Of a stretch of 64,000 bases of DNA, positions 62,612 to 64,000 are shown piece after piece. Source of the stretch: Shouchella shacheensis. Lineage in GTDB: Bacteria > Bacillota > Bacilli > Bacillales > Bacillaceae_D. The stretch lies in contig NZ_KQ947393.1 in assembly GCF_001484965.1 (NCBI RefSeq), forward strand, positions 200,234 to 264,233. Reading direction: 5' to 3'. The notes beneath the pieces are model-generated. The model was not told the DNA's origin and searched no databases. It was given only the letters and a program-made list of their open reading frames with translations. The position numbers and the translations under genes are program-made. Each line of letters starts with the position of its first letter. The first letter of the stretch is position 1.

Positions 62612-63423
62612 GACAATCTCTCCTTCAAAAATGTAATACTACGATTTGCCCATTCCTCTTCCACCTCTAACGTCTGCTCGATGGAATCTTCAAAGGGCGT
62701 CCATAATTCCAGAATGACATTCGGTTCGCGACCCAACAGGGAGAGCCGTTCTAAGACCTGATCAATGTCTAACATCCCTTCCCCGGCCGCACACCCGACG
62801 ACCGAGAATCCCATCTGCGATTGCACCCGGTCCACGGTAAAATCCTTAATATGCACATTCAACGTGTAAGGGGCTAATTGCTGCACTACATAGTCCGGCG
62901 CTTCCAGCGCGCCAAATGAGTTTACGGTATCCAGGCATATCCCCACTCTCGAACTGCCTACAGCTTCAATGATTTCAATGAGTTCATCCACCGTATGGCG
63001 GTCATGATTCTCAATGGCAAGATCGACACCCGCTTTCTCATAAGCTGGCATGATTTTTTGCAGTAGAGTGATGGTTTCCTGGGTGGATGGCGTTCCATCC
63101 TGCATATGAATAATGGTTCTGACAAAGGGCGATCCAAGTGTCTTGGCGATGTCCAAATAAGTTAGCAAAAGATCCGCTTCAATTCCTCTTGTGCCCACCT
63201 CTAAGTGGATGCCCGCTTGATCGGCGTATTTTTTGCAATGCTGAAGCTCTCTTTCCGTAAGCTGGTGCAGGGGCAGGTTATCTGCAATTTGGACAACCTT
63301 CACCTCTTGCTCTATGGCTTTATCTATCAATCCTGGCACGGTGAGAGGGGTTTCGGGTACTGGAAATCCCGGCACTTCAACCGCCCAGGTATACGTATAG
63401 GAACTGATACCAAGCTGCATCAT
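62608..63423 (-). CDS. Xylose isomerase-like TIM-barrel protein (possible 3-oxoisoapionate decarboxylase)
   Basis: 271 residues from ATG 63423; AGGAG is eight bases upstream. AP-endonuclease-2 TIM barrel with metal-site residues in AIENHDRHT, GICLDTVNSFG, NVHIKDF and ILELWTPFED. The fold is shared by sugar isomerases/epimerases and by OiaC-type 3-oxoisoapionate decarboxylases. Next to an ApnO-like gene, the OiaC role (giving L-erythrulose and CO2) is a reasonable inference, not proven. Confidence 0.6.
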   Translation of the reverse strand: MMQLGISSYTYTWAVEVPGFPVPETPLTVPGLIDKAIEQEVKVVQIADNLPLHQLTERELQHCKKYADQAGIHLEVGTRGIEADLLLTYLDIAKTLGSPFVRTIIHMQDGTPSTQETITLLQKIMPAYEKAGVDLAIENHDRHTVDELIEIIEAVGSSRVGICLDTVNSFGALEAPDYVVQQLAPYTLNVHIKDFTVDRVQSQMGFSVVGCAAGEGMLDIDQVLERLSLLGREPNVILELWTPFEDSIEQTLEVEEEWANRSITFLKERLS

Positions 63424-63460
63424 GTCCTTCACTCCTCTTCTACTTCATTAGATCGATGCA

Positions 63461-64000
63461 TTAAGGCATAATTTCTCGTGGTATATACAAGGACAACTCA
63501 GGGATGAATATAACCAGCATTAACACAAAAAGAATACCTATTATAAAGGGCAGTGTGGCTTTCGCTCCCTCCCACAAACTGGCCTCTGCAATCTCTGTTG
63601 ATAAGAACAAGCAGGCACCGACGGGTGGAGTAATCAATCCGACAGCGAGAGCTATGACAGTAACAATGCCAAAGTGAACAGGATCAATGCCAAAAGCAGT
63701 GGATACAGGGAACAAGACAGGAACAAACAAAATGATGGCCGCTCCCAAATCAATAAACATACCGGCAATGATATAAATCAACACACACAGCAGGAGAATG
63801 ATCGCAGGACTGGTCGTTACTGTGCTCAAAGAATCAGCCAACATTTGTGGGATGCGCTGATTTGTAATAATCCATCCGTACAGATAAGCACCCGTAATCA
63901 TAAACATTACAATCGCCGTCGTCACTGCAGATTCATAGAAGATTCCCGGTAACATCCTGATATTCAATTGCTTATAGACAAAGAAACCGATGATGAGCGC
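63461..64000 (-). CDS. TRAP transporter large permease DctM (partial, 5' end outside window)
   Basis: The last ~179 residues are present and the frame is open to the right edge. Typical DctM blocks: FYESAVTTAIVMFMITGAY, IAGMFIDLGAAIILFVPVLFP, FGIVTVIALAVGLITPPVGA, then a final helix. TRAP carriers import organic or sugar acids with Na+ using a periplasmic-type binding protein. It is first in line before the TIM-barrel and ApnO-like genes, so it should import their substrate. Confidence 0.92.
   Translation of the reverse strand, partial: ALIIGFFVYKQLNIRMLPGIFYESAVTTAIVMFMITGAYLYGWIITNQRIPQMLADSLSTVTTSPAIILLLCVLIYIIAGMFIDLGAAIILFVPVLFPVSTAFGIDPVHFGIVTVIALAVGLITPPVGACLFLSTEIAEASLWEGAKATLPFIIGILFVLMLVIFIPELSLYIPREIMP

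Overview
The window is chromosomal DNA from an endospore-forming member of the Bacillaceae. It carries spore genes (yqfC/yqfD, spoIIP, gpr, an uninterrupted sigK, sda), competence genes (comEA/EB/EC, comER), the HrcA/CIRCE heat-shock system and a complete Mrp Na+/H+ antiporter. The order from about 1 to 36.8 kb follows the yqfD-to-yqeG segment of Bacillus subtilis almost gene for gene. The Mrp operon and the sequence style suggest an alkaliphile or haloalkaliphile, but I cannot name a genus.

Layout. 1-5.8 kb: yqfD (cut by the left edge), yqfC, a YqfB-position protein, floA and nfeD behind a SigW-type promoter, yqeY, rpsU. 6-9 kb: Na/Pi transporter YqeW, deoC, and a frame-broken EamA transporter. 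9-17 kb: mtaB, rsmE, prmA, dnaJ, dnaK, grpE, hrcA behind CIRCE. 17-26 kb: hemW, lepA, yqxA, spoIIP, gpr, rpsT, holA. 26-31 kb: yqzM, comEC, comEB, comEA, comER. 31-36.8 kb: the yqeG-yqeH-aroE-yhbY-nadD-yqeK-rsfS-cvfB-yqeM operon. 37 kb: DnaA boxes and sda. 37.9-43.6 kb: mrpABCDEFG. 43.8-45.8 kb: psd, pssA, hbs. 45.8-48.9 kb: a TPP riboswitch ahead of the thiamine-salvage operon ylmB-thiD-tenA. 49-57.4 kb: sigK, padR-chrA, ktrA/ktrB K+ uptake, an AI-2E family transporter, lplA. 57.4-58.4 kb: debris of three insertion sequences. 58.6-64 kb: a sugar-catabolic accessory region with araD and araB, an IS110 remnant, and a TRAP permease / TIM-barrel / oxidoisomerase-like operon that resembles D-apionate catabolism.

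The most unusual structure is a dispersed repeat family. Eleven copies of a ~122-bp element (family A), two full and one degenerate copies of a second type with similar ends (family B), and one fragment lie between genes. All are in the same orientation. Family A folds into a long hairpin whose arms change together between copies. In six of eight clusters the right end abuts the intrinsic terminator of a minus-strand transcript. I know no description of it.

Two short tandem arrays with the same 20-21 bp period, a possible unannotated RNA at 25.7-25.85 kb, a U UUU UUA slippery site at the EamA frame break, and a hairpin between the Shine-Dalgarno and ATG of sda are the other points worth a second look. 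No tRNA, rRNA, CRISPR array or prophage was seen.
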